Assembly: GCA_040512755.1 (NCBI GenBank)
Contig: JBEVEP010000169.1
Location: 1-40,584 of the forward strand
DNA: 40,584 nt
Direction: 5' to 3'
From: JBEVEP01 sp040512755
GTDB taxonomy: Bacteria > Pseudomonadota > Alphaproteobacteria > Rhizobiales > Rhizobiaceae
This document shows, piece by piece, positions 16,545-25,286 of the stretch (position 1 is the stretch's first letter; every line of letters starts with the position of its first letter). The notes under the pieces were generated by a model. That model was not told where the DNA came from. It did not search any database and saw only the letters and a program-made list of their open reading frames with translations. A program made the translations under genes and the position numbers.

Positions 16545-17375
16545 TCATGCCGCTTGTGCGTACTCCGCTTGGGTCTTGGCGCCGGTGATGTAGGCGACCA
16601 CGTCCTGGCCGTCGGTTTCCGCCTTGTTGAGGTTGGCGCAGATCCGGCCGCGGCGAAACACTACGATGCGGTCGCAGAGGTCCATCACCTGCCGCATGTT
16701 GTGGCTGATCAGGATCAAGGGCTCGCCGGCCTGCTTCAGCGTGCGGATGATGTTCTCGACCTGCGCGGTCTCCTGCACGCCGAGCGCCGCCGTCGGCTCG
16801 TCCATGATGGTGAGCCTCGAGTGGAAGGTGGCGGTGCGGGCGATCGCCACGCACTGCCGCTGCCCGCCGGACATGTTGCGGATGGTATTGCGCAGGTTCG
16901 GGATCTTGACGGCGGTCTTCTGCAGCCCGCGCATCGTCGCCTCGCGCATGCCCTTGTAGTCGAGGATCGAGAACGGCCCGAGGTTGAACTTGATCATCTC
17001 GCGCCCGAGAAAGAGATTGTCGGGCACGTCGAGGTCGTCGGCGAGCGCAAGGGTCTGGAACACCGTCTCGATTCCCGCCTTGCGCGCCTCCAGTGGGCCG
17101 GCGAAATGTACCGTCTCGCCATAAAAGATGAGGTCGCCGCGGGTCGGCTGCTCGACGCCGGTGATCTGCCGCACGAAGGTCGACTTGCCGGCGCCGTTGT
17201 CGCCCATGATCGCCACGTGCTCGCCCTTGCGGAGGATGAAGTTGGCGCCTTCCAGCGCGTGCACGCCGCCGTAGTGCTTGGTCAGGTCGCGGGTTTCGAG
17301 GACGACCTCGCCCAGTTTCTCATCGGAATGGGGAGCGTTCGCGCCCGAGATATTGGTCTGGATGTCACTTGCCAT
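16545..17375 (-). CDS. Sugar ABC transporter ATP-binding protein (single-domain, FrcA/inositol type)
   Basis: A 276-residue ATPase of the carbohydrate CUT2 class, in the single-nucleotide-domain form used by FrcA and inositol importers rather than the double-domain RbsA form. Walker A is GDNGAGKST, the signature is MSGGQRQ, Walker B is LTIMDEP and the switch His is in ISHNMRQV. Start ATG 17375 follows GCGAGG and comes 11 bases after the permease stop; an upstream in-frame start at 17420 would overlap the permease. Gene order binding protein, permease, ATPase is the same as in rhizobial Frc and inositol systems. It is the last gene of the operon. Confidence 0.9.
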   Translation of the reverse strand: MASDIQTNISGANAPHSDEKLGEVVLETRDLTKHYGGVHALEGANFILRKGEHVAIMGDNGAGKSTFVRQITGVEQPTRGDLIFYGETVHFAGPLEARKAGIETVFQTLALADDLDVPDNLFLGREMIKFNLGPFSILDYKGMREATMRGLQKTAVKIPNLRNTIRNMSGGQRQCVAIARTATFHSRLTIMDEPTAALGVQETAQVENIIRTLKQAGEPLILISHNMRQVMDLCDRIVVFRRGRICANLNKAETDGQDVVAYITGAKTQAEYAQAA

Positions 17376-17386
17376 GGTGTCCTCGC

Positions 17387-18460
17387 TTAGCTTCGAGCTG
17401 CGGCGCGGCGCTGCCGCCACTGGTCGAGCACCACGGCGCCGACGATGATCCCGCCCTTCACCATCTCCTGGTAGTAGGCGTCGAGCTTCAGGAAGGTGAA
17501 GCCGGAGATGATCACCCCGAAGATCAGCGCGCCGAGCACGGTGCCGATGATGGAGCCACGACCACCCGAGAGGCTGACCCCGCCGATTACCGTCATGGCG
17601 ATGGCGTCGAGCTCGTACATCACGCCCATCCCCGCCTGCGCCGTCAAGTTCTTGGAAGAGAGCACGATGGCGGCGACCGAGGCGAGGACCCCGGCGATGG
17701 CGAATACCATCACCTTGTGCCGCCGGACCTTGATCCCCGACATCCGTGCGGCGGCCTCATTCGAACCGATCGCATAGGTGTGCTTGCCATACACGGTGTA
17801 CTTCAGGATCAGGTGGAACAGGATTGCCAGACCGACGAAGATGATGACCGGCATCATGCCCTTGCCGATGGCAGCGTAGCTTTCGGTCGGGAAGCTGATC
17901 GGCTCGCCCTTCGACCACCAGCGGGCCATGCCGCGGGCCGTCACCATCATTCCGAGGGTGGCGATGAACGATGGGATTCCGGTGTAAGCGATCAGCGAGC
18001 CGTTGATCAGCCCGGCGACCAGCCCGCATGCAAGACCCACCAGCACCGGCACGATCACCCACAAATCCTGCCATCCCTCAGGCAGCATCATCTTGGGATT
18101 CGGCTGGCCGTTGACAATCGAGACCTGTGCGAAACTCATGGCGATCATCGCCGTCGCCGCGACCACCGAGCCTGAGCTCAGGTCGATCCCGCCCGAGATG
18201 ATCACCTGGGTGACGCCGATGGCGATGATGCCGACGATCGAGACCTGCAGGATGATGATCGACAGCCGCGCCTGGTTGAACAGGGTCGTCGCGTTCGGGC
18301 GCGTGTTGAACAGGAACGAGTCCCCCATCAGGAGCCAGCCGAGTATCTCGAAGGCGGCGACGATCAGGATGAGTCCGATGAAGACGTTGAGTTCGGGCGG
18401 CCTTGCACGTTTCGTTGAATCGAAGGTCAGGCCGCCGATACCGTGTGATGTCTGCGCCAT
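17387..18460 (-). CDS. Sugar ABC transporter permease (CUT2, inositol/ribose type)
   Basis: A 357-residue membrane protein of the RbsC/FrcC family with eight to ten hydrophobic segments. Family hallmarks are GVTQVIISGGIDLSSGSVVA, YTGIPSFIATLGMM, the cytoplasmic loop GSNEAAARMSGIKVRRHK and AIAMTVIGGVSLSGGRGS. ATG 18460 is chosen over an upstream in-frame start at 18526 because the extra residues are basic and non-homologous and AAGGG precedes this start. It sits between the binding-protein and ATPase genes. Confidence 0.9.
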   Translation of the reverse strand: MAQTSHGIGGLTFDSTKRARPPELNVFIGLILIVAAFEILGWLLMGDSFLFNTRPNATTLFNQARLSIIILQVSIVGIIAIGVTQVIISGGIDLSSGSVVAATAMIAMSFAQVSIVNGQPNPKMMLPEGWQDLWVIVPVLVGLACGLVAGLINGSLIAYTGIPSFIATLGMMVTARGMARWWSKGEPISFPTESYAAIGKGMMPVIIFVGLAILFHLILKYTVYGKHTYAIGSNEAAARMSGIKVRRHKVMVFAIAGVLASVAAIVLSSKNLTAQAGMGVMYELDAIAMTVIGGVSLSGGRGSIIGTVLGALIFGVIISGFTFLKLDAYYQEMVKGGIIVGAVVLDQWRQRRAAARS

Positions 18461-18556
18461 TTTCCGGTTTCCCTTGCGACGTCCGCACGTGGATCCCGCC
18501 CGTCGCTGCGGGATCCGAGCCGGCACAGCGTGCCGGCCCGGTCCGTCTTGGCCTGG

Positions 18557-19501
18557 TCAGTTCTTGGCCATGAAGTCTTTCATGTTGGCGGGCGTCACCA
18601 GCTGGAACGGGATGTAGACCTTCTGTTCCACGGCCTCGCCCTTGGCGAGCTTCAGCGCGGCGTCAAGCGATCCCTTGCCCTGTCCTGCCGCGTCCTGGAA
18701 CACGCTGACGTCGAGGTCACCCGCTTGCATCGCCTGCAGGGCGTCCTGGGTCGCGTCCACCCCGCCGACGACGATCTTGCCCATGTCGAGGCCGGCCGCC
18801 TTCATCGCCTGGATCGCGCCAATGGCGCTCTCATCGTTGTTGGCGATCACGCCGTCGAAGGCCGTTCCGGTTGACAGCCAGTTCGTCATGAGATTTTGCG
18901 CCTCGTCGCGCATCCAGTTCGACGTCTGCTTGTCTATGATATTAATCTTGACGCCACACTCGTTGCCGCCGATCACGTCGAGGATGTCCTGGGTGCGCTG
19001 CTGGGCGGCCTGGTTCGACAGCTCGCCCATGATCACGTAGACATTCGCCTCGGTCTTGCCGGCCTCCTTGAACAGGCGGCAGATTTCCTTGGTCTCAAGC
19101 GTTCCCGACTCGCGTTCGTCCGAGGCGACGAAGGCCTGGTTATCGGGCAGCGAATCGACGTTGACCGGTTCGCGGTTAACGTAGACCAGCGGTATGCCAC
19201 CGGCCGCTGCCGCATCCGACATGGCCTTGGTGGCCGAGGTGTCCACCGGGTTGACGATGATCGCGTCCAGGCCGGAGGCAACGAAGTTGTTGATCTGGTC
19301 GAGCTGCTTGGCGACGTCGTTCCCCGCGTCCTCGACTTGCACCTTGACCCCGTCCAGGGTGCCGGCATACTCGATCAGGCCGTTCCGGAGCACGGTCAGG
19401 AAGTTGTCGTCAAACCGCGCCATCGACACGCCGATGTTCTCTGCCATGGCCGACGTCGTCAGAAGCGCCGAAATCGCGACGCCTAAAAGGTACTTCTTCA
19501 T
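18557..19501 (-). CDS. Sugar ABC transporter binding protein, inositol/rhizopine type
   Basis: A 314-residue periplasmic binding protein. A clear signal peptide (MKKYLLGVAISALLTTSAMA) is cleaved before ENIGVSMARF. The mature protein has the type I sugar-binding fold: DDNFLTVLRNGL, ASGLDAIIVNPVDTSAT, GIPLVYVNREP and FDGVIANNDESAIGA. The IIVNPVDT and VYVNREPVN stretches are those I associate with IbpA/MocB-like inositol or rhizopine binding proteins, so inositol or a related cyclitol is the best guess; ribose or another sugar remains possible. GGAGG precedes the ATG. It is the first gene of the operon, and the upstream region contains a GGAA-N6-TTCC site (separate entry). Confidence 0.85.
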   Translation of the reverse strand: MKKYLLGVAISALLTTSAMAENIGVSMARFDDNFLTVLRNGLIEYAGTLDGVKVQVEDAGNDVAKQLDQINNFVASGLDAIIVNPVDTSATKAMSDAAAAGGIPLVYVNREPVNVDSLPDNQAFVASDERESGTLETKEICRLFKEAGKTEANVYVIMGELSNQAAQQRTQDILDVIGGNECGVKINIIDKQTSNWMRDEAQNLMTNWLSTGTAFDGVIANNDESAIGAIQAMKAAGLDMGKIVVGGVDATQDALQAMQAGDLDVSVFQDAAGQGKGSLDAALKLAKGEAVEQKVYIPFQLVTPANMKDFMAKN

Positions 19502-19703
19502 ACTGGGTCTCCTCCACATTTGGCGTCCAGCGGCGCCAGATTTTCTGGAACTTTCCTCCGTCAGCGGGACGCATCTTGAACACTAAGACTTCGACCTGCT
19601 TTCGACCATTCATTTTCGACAGCCACGAATTCAGCCAGTCCGGCGCTAATCTCCCCGCCACCTCACGCTAGTGGCCACCGTCGATTCAAAATGGAACAAA
19701 CGT

Positions 19704-19721
19704 ACTGTTTTGTTAAACAGT
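19704..19721. promoter_or_regulatory. Inverted repeat ACTGTTT-TGTT-AAACAGT
   Basis: Seven-base arms are perfectly complementary around four bases. The repeat directly abuts the GGAA-N6-TTCC site, about 200 bases upstream of the sugar-binding-protein gene. It is probably an operator or part of one; the regulator is unknown. Confidence 0.45.
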
Positions 19722-19735
19722 GGAATATTCATTCC
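19722..19735. promoter_or_regulatory. GGAA-N6-TTCC dyad, IolR-like operator candidate
   Basis: The sequence GGAATATTCATTCC matches exactly the GGAA-N6-TTCC pattern reported for the RpiR-family inositol repressor IolR in Sinorhizobium. It lies upstream of an importer that independently looks inositol-like. No iolR gene is in the window, so the regulator would act from elsewhere. Confidence 0.5.
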
Positions 19736-20077
19736 ATCCTTTGCAAGCGCCGTCAAGTGTAAACTTAGTCGTGAGGACCCCTCGCGCAGGACACATAGCG
19801 GGAAGTAAACCCTAGCGTTTCCTGTTTGTCCGAACGGTCCTCTGCCGTGATGTCGCTCGTGGATGGGCCGTTTGGCGCCCTGGAATTTTTGGATCGTTTT
19901 TTGACGACTCGTTGCACGATAGTTCCAGATAGCATTCTGGCAGTGGTTCCGCTGAGCGGTGGAGAAGCCTAACCGTATCCGCCTGCCGAACCGGGCCCCA
20001 CGGTTGTAGTGGCTCAGCGCTTCAGATTACCCTAATATGCTCTCGGGTTGAGCAGGAAAACAGCGGGACAGGAACTG

Positions 20078-22234
20078 ATGATTTGCAAGTTGAGGACGCT
20101 GTCTCTTGTCGCCTTTGCATTATTCTCCATAGCCTGGACGGGTGTTCTCGCTACAAGCGTCGACTCCGCTGCACAGACCGCACAGCCCTCTGCGACCACC
20201 TCCCCGCCGCCTGAAAAGGTGCAGGAACTCATCAAGCTGTTGGACGACCCGGACGTCCGCGCCTGGTTGACAACGAAATCTTCACCACCGGCTTCAGCAG
20301 CTTCCGAGGAAGCAGCCGTTGCATCGCAGATATCCGGCTGGGAGCAGGCAATCCGCAATCGCCTGATCTCGATGCGCAACGCTATCCCGCTCATTCCTTC
20401 CCAAGCTGAAAGAGCGGCACTGAGGGTGGAATCGGAGGTCAACGACCACGGTTTTGCGACCGTATTCTCAGTATTCGCAGTCTTGTTGGCCTTCGGGTTC
20501 GGAGCGGAGTGGCTATTCAAGCTGGCGATGCGTCGCGTGGAAGAACGCAGTGCAAAGCTCGCTGCCATACGAGGGGCTGCCCCGCCTATCGCCGTTCACC
20601 TGATTGCTGAAATCGTGCCGTTGCTGGTGTTCTTCCTGGTCAGTGCCGGCATCTTTCTGGCCTTCGAATGGCCAGCCCTCATACACTTGATTGTTCTGAC
20701 CTTCCTGGTCGCCTTCGTGGCTGCGCGGGCAGTCATCACAATAGCCAGGATCCTGCTTTCCCCTGATGTTGTGGCTACGGTGGAGGGTGATCAGGCCTCG
20801 GCCCGGCTCATCCCGGCCACCGACGTCGAAGCGGATTTCTGGTATCGTCGGGTCACTGCTTTCGTCGGATTTTTTATGTTTGGCTGGGCTACATCGAGTC
20901 TGTTGCCAACCTTGGGATTCTCGGTCGGCGCTACGCGTCTGATCACCTACCTGCTTGGGATTGGGCTTCTTGTGTTGGCCGTTGAAGCCGTCTGGCGTCG
21001 ACCAAGCGGCGCAGTGCAGGACGAGCGGCTCAAGGTAAAAAACTGGCTCATCACGGCATATCTGGTTGTGCTGTGGGGGTTATGGGTCGCCGGCCTCAAC
21101 GGTGTGTTGTGGCTTGGTATCTACGCTCTCCTGCTTCCCAAGGTGTTGAACGGTGCTGGACGGGTTGCGGAAGCCTTCGCAGCGCGGCTCGACGAGCACG
21201 GCGCGCCGCAATCCATCCGGACGGTCCTCATTGTCCGCGGCGCCAGGGCGCTGGTGATCGCACTGGCGGTTGCCTGGTTGGCGGTCATTCTGCGTATGAG
21301 CCCTGCCGTTTTGGCGGCCAATGAGACGGTGGTCAATCGCATCACACGCGGCATGTTGCATGGGGTCATCGTGCTGCTGGTCGCCGATCTGCTTTGGCAT
21401 CTGGCGAAAGCCTCAATCGACCGGAAACTGGCACTATCGGCGCCGGACGAATCAATCAGTGCTAGCGAGGCGGCCCGCCGGGGAAGGATGCGGACCTTGC
21501 TGCCCATCTTCCGCAACATTCTCGCGGTGTTTCTGGCCACCGTCGCTGTCCTCATGGTGTTGTCCGGACTTGGGGTCGAGATCGGACCGTTGATCGCCGG
21601 CGCTGGCATTTTCGGCGTTGCGATCGGCTTTGGCTCACAGACGCTGGTCAAGGACGTGATCAGCGGTGTTTTCTACATGCTCGACGATGCATTCCGCGTT
21701 GGTGAGTACATCGAGAGCGGCAGTTACAAGGGGACCGTCGAATCCTTCAGCCTGCGATCGGTGAAGCTGCGTCATCATCGCGGGCCGGTGTTCACCGTTC
21801 CGTTCGGCTCATTGGGCGCGGTCCAGAATATGAGCCGCGACTGGGTGATCGACAAATTCATGATCCGCGTACCGTTTGATACCGACGTGAAGAAGGTCAA
21901 GAAACTGTTGAAAGGGATCGGCGCGGAACTGAAAGAGGATCCGGAGCTGGGGCCCTCCATTATCGAGACCGTGAAGATGAAGGGCGTCGAACAGTTCGGC
22001 GACTTCGGAATGGAGCTAAGCTTTGCTTTCATGACGAAGCCGGGTCAGCAGTCCGTCGTCAGGCGGCGGGCCTATACGATGATACGCGATGCCTTCGTTG
22101 CCAACGGGATCGATTTCGCGCAGCCGACAGTGCACGTCGGAGGCGAAGAAAAAGGCCAGGCGGCGGCCGCCGCTTCGGCGGCCAACTATCAACGCCAGAA
22201 GGCGGCGCAAGGCTTGGCGGAGGTGCAAGCCTGA
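20078..22234 (+). CDS. MscS-family mechanosensitive ion channel (large, multi-TM)
   Basis: A 718-residue protein that would open under membrane tension to release solutes in hypo-osmotic shock. An N-terminal signal-like segment (LRTLSLVAFALFSIAWTGVL) is followed by a periplasmic region to about 125 and several additional TM segments (about 130-480). The MscS core begins near 500: LIAGAGIFGVAIGFGSQTLVKD is the pore helix, then ISGVFYMLDDAFRVGEYI and the beta domain with VPFGSLGAVQNMSRDW. Size and layout resemble the YbiO/MscM group. I use ATG 20078, preceded by AGGA, instead of an in-frame TTG at 20048. The C-terminal tail is Ala/Gln-rich. The gene stands alone. Confidence 0.9.
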   Translation: MICKLRTLSLVAFALFSIAWTGVLATSVDSAAQTAQPSATTSPPPEKVQELIKLLDDPDVRAWLTTKSSPPASAASEEAAVASQISGWEQAIRNRLISMRNAIPLIPSQAERAALRVESEVNDHGFATVFSVFAVLLAFGFGAEWLFKLAMRRVEERSAKLAAIRGAAPPIAVHLIAEIVPLLVFFLVSAGIFLAFEWPALIHLIVLTFLVAFVAARAVITIARILLSPDVVATVEGDQASARLIPATDVEADFWYRRVTAFVGFFMFGWATSSLLPTLGFSVGATRLITYLLGIGLLVLAVEAVWRRPSGAVQDERLKVKNWLITAYLVVLWGLWVAGLNGVLWLGIYALLLPKVLNGAGRVAEAFAARLDEHGAPQSIRTVLIVRGARALVIALAVAWLAVILRMSPAVLAANETVVNRITRGMLHGVIVLLVADLLWHLAKASIDRKLALSAPDESISASEAARRGRMRTLLPIFRNILAVFLATVAVLMVLSGLGVEIGPLIAGAGIFGVAIGFGSQTLVKDVISGVFYMLDDAFRVGEYIESGSYKGTVESFSLRSVKLRHHRGPVFTVPFGSLGAVQNMSRDWVIDKFMIRVPFDTDVKKVKKLLKGIGAELKEDPELGPSIIETVKMKGVEQFGDFGMELSFAFMTKPGQQSVVRRRAYTMIRDAFVANGIDFAQPTVHVGGEEKGQAAAAASAANYQRQKAAQGLAEVQA

Positions 22235-22297
22235 AGGTCTTCGGCGGAGTTCACCGAACCGGCTTCACGATATCGCTGCGAAGGGAGGTAGTCCTCG

Positions 22298-23233
22298 TCA
22301 ATCGTAGAAAGGCTCGACCAAAGCGCGTCTGCCCAGCATGAATGCGTCCGCAACGTGCTGCAGGGGCGCTAGGTCGGCGTCGGACTGACCAGCACGGACG
22401 ATCCCGGCGAAACGCCGGTAGAGCATCGGATATTCGGCTTCCGGCTCTTCATGGACGGTCCGGCCGTCTACCGCGAGCTTCGATCCCCCGCCTGAAAGCA
22501 CCATGGAACCGGCCTCGGTTTCGGCAAAAATGTCCCAACTCTGGGGGCCGGTCTGACGCCAATCAAATTCGGCTGTCACCGGAATACCGTTGCAAGTTCT
22601 GAAAGTGATGTGCGCGGCGATCGGCGCAGCGCGGTTCTCCGGGAAATACAGCGTGGCCGCCGTGGTGAACATCGCCGGGAAAATGTATGTGGCGATGGAC
22701 AGCGCGTTGATACCCGGATCGAAGACTCCGAACCCGCCAGGCGCCCAAATCCATTCCTGGTTCGGATGCCAGCGGCGCACATCTTCCTTCCATATGATTG
22801 CCGCCGAATTGATGCGGGCCGATGCGAGAAAGATTTTGGCTGCTTCCACTGCAGGTGCATAGCGCGAATGCCAGCTGGCGAAGAGAGAGACGCCCCGTGC
22901 TGCGGCGAGCTCCTTCAGGTGTTCGACTTCACTGACCGTCGCGCCCGGCGGCTTTTCAAGGAAAACATGCTTGCCAGCTTCGAGCGCCACCCGCGCCGCG
23001 TCATAGCGGAATTGCGGCGGCATGCAGAGAGAAACGGCGTCGAGGTCGGGAACCCCCTCGAGCATAGCCTCCATGGACGGATAGTTTGGGATATCGTCCA
23101 CCTTTGCGTGCCGGCTGGCGGCGGCGCAAAGCCGAAAGTTTGGGTCCTTGGCCAGCGCTGGCAGATGCTGGTCGCGTACGATCTTTCCGACGCCGACAAT
23201 GCCTATTTTGATGGGGGCGATCGATGAAGGCAT
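22298..23233 (-). CDS. D-galactose/L-arabinose 1-dehydrogenase (Gfo/Idh/MocA family)
   Basis: A 311-residue oxidoreductase. The Rossmann motif GIVGVGKI is near residue 11-18, the catalytic-region Lys is in LEKPPGAT (Lys94), and WKEDVRRWHPNQEWIW and GVFDPGINALSI are specific to the Azospirillum L-arabinose dehydrogenase and rhizobial D-galactose dehydrogenase group. These enzymes oxidise aldose C1 to the lactone with NAD(P). The open frame runs upstream through the tRNA gene to 23461, but homology starts at ATG 23233. No lactonase or dehydratase is adjacent, so the rest of the non-phosphorylating sugar pathway must be elsewhere. It is convergent with the mscS-like gene. Confidence 0.88.
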   Translation of the reverse strand: MPSSIAPIKIGIVGVGKIVRDQHLPALAKDPNFRLCAAASRHAKVDDIPNYPSMEAMLEGVPDLDAVSLCMPPQFRYDAARVALEAGKHVFLEKPPGATVSEVEHLKELAAARGVSLFASWHSRYAPAVEAAKIFLASARINSAAIIWKEDVRRWHPNQEWIWAPGGFGVFDPGINALSIATYIFPAMFTTAATLYFPENRAAPIAAHITFRTCNGIPVTAEFDWRQTGPQSWDIFAETEAGSMVLSGGGSKLAVDGRTVHEEPEAEYPMLYRRFAGIVRAGQSDADLAPLQHVADAFMLGRRALVEPFYD

Positions 23234-23364
23234 AGCTTTCCGCCGCTTGTCCGATCTGTTGTACCAGAAGGCAGTTGGCGGGCAAACGCGGATCAGGCAG
23301 GCAGGGTGACAAATCGGACCAAGGTTCAATGAACCGGATGGGAAGTTCGCCTGCTTGATGAGGA

Positions 23365-23439
<75 letters not shown>

Positions 23440-23451
23440 ATCCGAGCCGCG

Positions 23452-23480
23452 CATACACCACTTTTGGTTCGGCGCGTCAA
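23452..23480 (-). promoter_or_regulatory. Promoter of tRNA-Val
   Basis: On the minus strand TTGACG (23480-23475) and TGTATG (23457-23452) are separated by 17 bases. The -10 ends 12 bases before the mature tRNA 5' end, giving the very short leader expected of a tRNA promoter. Confidence 0.6.
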
Positions 23481-23669
23481 TACCAGGATTTTCTGACTGA
23501 GGTCTGCTTCACAAAGTTCTTGAGAACCCCTCGTGGGGTTGCCGGAGTTCGCGACGTTGAAGCTGAAACGATGCGGTTCAGCGCAGACAAGGGACAGACG
23601 AATTCCGAATTCAGAGGGAGGAACTCTGTTCTGGTCGAGGGCTTCCGCCTACGTCGGAGCCTTGGCCAC

Positions 23670-24032
23670 TCAGGCGGCGTGCAGCATCTTTTCCACTTCG
23701 CTGACGAGCTCGCGCAGATGGAAGGGCTTGGAAAGGACCTTCGCGTCCTTTGGCGCCTTGGAGTCGGGATTAAGAGCAACAGCTGCGAAACCGGTGATGA
23801 ACATCACTTTGAGGTCCGGATCGATTTCCGTGGCGCGGCGCGCCAGTTCGATCCCGTCCATCTCCGGCATGACGATATCGGTGAGCAGAAGGGAGAAGGG
23901 CTCTTCGCGCAGGCGTTCGTAGGCGCTCGCGCCGTTGTCGAAGTCGCTGACATCGTAGCCCGCGCGCTCGAGCGCTTTGACCAGAAAGCGGCGCATGTCG
24001 TCGTCATCTTCCGCCAGCAGAATTCTTGCCAT
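23670..24032 (-). CDS. cpdR: Single-domain response regulator CpdR
   Basis: A 120-residue receiver domain with no output domain. Acidic pocket residues are in LLAEDDDD, the phospho-acceptor Asp52 is in LLTDIVMPEMDG, Thr80 is in FITGFAAVALNPDSKAPKD, and Lys102 is in SKPF. The stretch after the Thr is nearly diagnostic of CpdR of Alphaproteobacteria, which in its unphosphorylated form primes the ClpXP protease for substrates that control cell-cycle progression. It is phosphorylated through the CckA-ChpT relay. The ATG at 24032 matches known family starts; upstream in-frame codons to 24083 are unsupported. A TTAACCAT word lies 44 bases upstream. The divergent N-formylglutamate amidohydrolase and following hisN form a neighbourhood I associate with this order. 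Confidence 0.93.
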   Translation of the reverse strand: MARILLAEDDDDMRRFLVKALERAGYDVSDFDNGASAYERLREEPFSLLLTDIVMPEMDGIELARRATEIDPDLKVMFITGFAAVALNPDSKAPKDAKVLSKPFHLRELVSEVEKMLHAA

Positions 24033-24075
24033 TGTTTCCGTCCGAATCACCTGCCAGGCCGCAAGACGCGGCCCG

Positions 24076-24083
24076 TTAACCAT
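24076..24083. promoter_or_regulatory. TTAACCAT, possible CtrA half-site upstream of cpdR
   Basis: TTAACCAT matches the short form of the CtrA recognition site seen in Caulobacter and relatives. It lies 44 bases before the cpdR start, in the region shared with the divergent amidohydrolase gene. An 8-mer alone is weak evidence. Confidence 0.3.
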
Positions 24084-24143
24084 GATCCTGTATATGAAGA
24101 GTGGACGGTAAACATCAAGTGAATGGCGCAGTCTGGTGGTCCA

Positions 24144-24151
24144 ACGTTACG
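24144..24151. promoter_or_regulatory. ACGTTACG, inverted copy of the CGTAACGT half-site
   Basis: This is the reverse complement of CGTAACGT found in the palindrome at 5742-5757. It lies 93 bases before the second N-formylglutamate amidohydrolase-family gene. The link between the two loci is speculative. Confidence 0.3.
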
Positions 24152-24244
24152 TAAAGCCGTCTTGCGTCAGGCTGGACAGCGGGCCGCCGCAATGGCACGG
24201 TTCGACATCATGAGGAGTCGAGTTCAGCGGTTCGGGCAGGGGTC

Positions 24245-25135
24245 ATGACGGCGGCAGAGGACTTCGCGGCGGTTCCCACGTTTGAGGTCCGAAGCCCGGC
24301 TGACCAGCGCGTTCCTTTCATTTTCAATTCGCCCCACAGCGGCCGCCACTATCCCGACAGGTTTCTTTCAATGGCCAGGCTCGATCGCGAAGCGATCCGC
24401 CGCTCGGAAGACTGCTACGTTGATGAACTTTTCGGCGGCGCTGTCGCGCTCGGCGCGCCACTGCTGGCGGCCAATTTCCCGCGCGCCTATCTCGACGTGA
24501 ACCGGGAGCCTTGGGAACTTGATCCGCGCATGTTTGCTGAGCCCGTGCCGTCCTTTGCGAACATCCGGTCGCCACGCGTTGCGGGCGGCTTGGGCACGGT
24601 GCCAAAACTGGTCGGCGAAGGGCTCGACATCTATCCTGGCCGGCTGCCGCTTGCCGAGGCTGTCGCCCGTATCGAGTTGATCTACAAGCCTTATCATGAA
24701 CAGCTCAAACGGTTGGTGACACGTACTCATGCCCGCTTTGGCTTTGCCATTCTTGTGGACTGTCATTCGATGCCGGCCAGCATCCGCGTTGGCGAAACCG
24801 GCGTTCGGCCGGACTTCATCATCGGCGACCGCTTCGGCGCATCCGCATCCGCCGTGCTGACGGAAACCGCTATCGGACTGCTTGTCGCGATGGGCTATAC
24901 GGTGGCCCATAACAAGCCGTATGCCGGGGGTTTCATTACCGAACATTATGGCCGGCCGGCCCGGGCGCTGCATGCGTTGCAGATCGAGGTCAACCGCGGA
25001 CTCTACATGAACGAGAGGACGTTGCAGAAGTCGGCAGGTTTCGACGCGCTGGCAGACGATCTCGCCCGCTTCGTGGCCGACCTTATGTCGATACCGGAGC
25101 ATCATTTCTACGGGGTTCCGCTCGCAGCGGAATGA
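24245..25135 (+). CDS. N-formylglutamate amidohydrolase (second family member)
   Basis: A 296-residue enzyme of the HutG-like N-formylglutamate amidohydrolase family, which would hydrolyse N-formyl-L-glutamate to formate and glutamate. Blocks are FIFNSPHSGRHYP (metal/active-site His), RRSEDCYVDELF, YLDVNREPWELDP, VDCHSMP, HYGRPARALHALQIEVNRGLYM. It is only distantly similar to the family member at 5777: the blocks correspond but the spacing and sequence differ. It is divergent from cpdR and upstream of hisN, away from any histidine degradation genes, so its cellular substrate is uncertain. The annotation is by family. Confidence 0.88.
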   Translation: MTAAEDFAAVPTFEVRSPADQRVPFIFNSPHSGRHYPDRFLSMARLDREAIRRSEDCYVDELFGGAVALGAPLLAANFPRAYLDVNREPWELDPRMFAEPVPSFANIRSPRVAGGLGTVPKLVGEGLDIYPGRLPLAEAVARIELIYKPYHEQLKRLVTRTHARFGFAILVDCHSMPASIRVGETGVRPDFIIGDRFGASASAVLTETAIGLLVAMGYTVAHNKPYAGGFITEHYGRPARALHALQIEVNRGLYMNERTLQKSAGFDALADDLARFVADLMSIPEHHFYGVPLAAE

Positions 25136-25252
25136 ACTATTCCGGCAGACTTCCGCGAGCCGTAAAAGCAAACTTCACGCGAACCGTAAAAAGAGACCGC
25201 ATCGCTCGCACGACGCGGTCCAAGTCTAGGGAGGAAACGCCCAAGGAGGGCA

Positions 25253-25274
25253 TGTACAGGGATAACCCTGTACA
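25253..25274. promoter_or_regulatory. Perfect inverted repeat TGTACAGGG-ATAA-CCCTGTACA
   Basis: Nine-base arms separated by four bases. It has no following T-run on the plus strand, so an operator is more likely than a terminator. It lies about 107 bases before the hisN start. Confidence 0.5.
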
Positions 25275-25286
25275 CGGATTAATCTA

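Larger units (their letters stand above)
19502..20077. other. Long divergent intergenic region between sugar importer and MscS gene
   Basis: The 576-base gap holds no convincing coding frame. It contains two adjacent dyads at 19704-19735 (own entries). The stretch from 19740 to 20077 shows nothing else I can name. Confidence 0.5.

Noticed and set aside
23525..23540. AACCCC-TCGT-GGGGTT hairpin as cpdR terminator
   Set aside because: The six-pair stem is suitable in position, but no T-run follows on the minus strand, so I could not support termination.
25196..25221. GACCGC...GCGGTC hairpin as a terminator
   Set aside because: The T-run would be on the minus strand, where no gene is transcribed into this place; on the plus strand there is no T-run.
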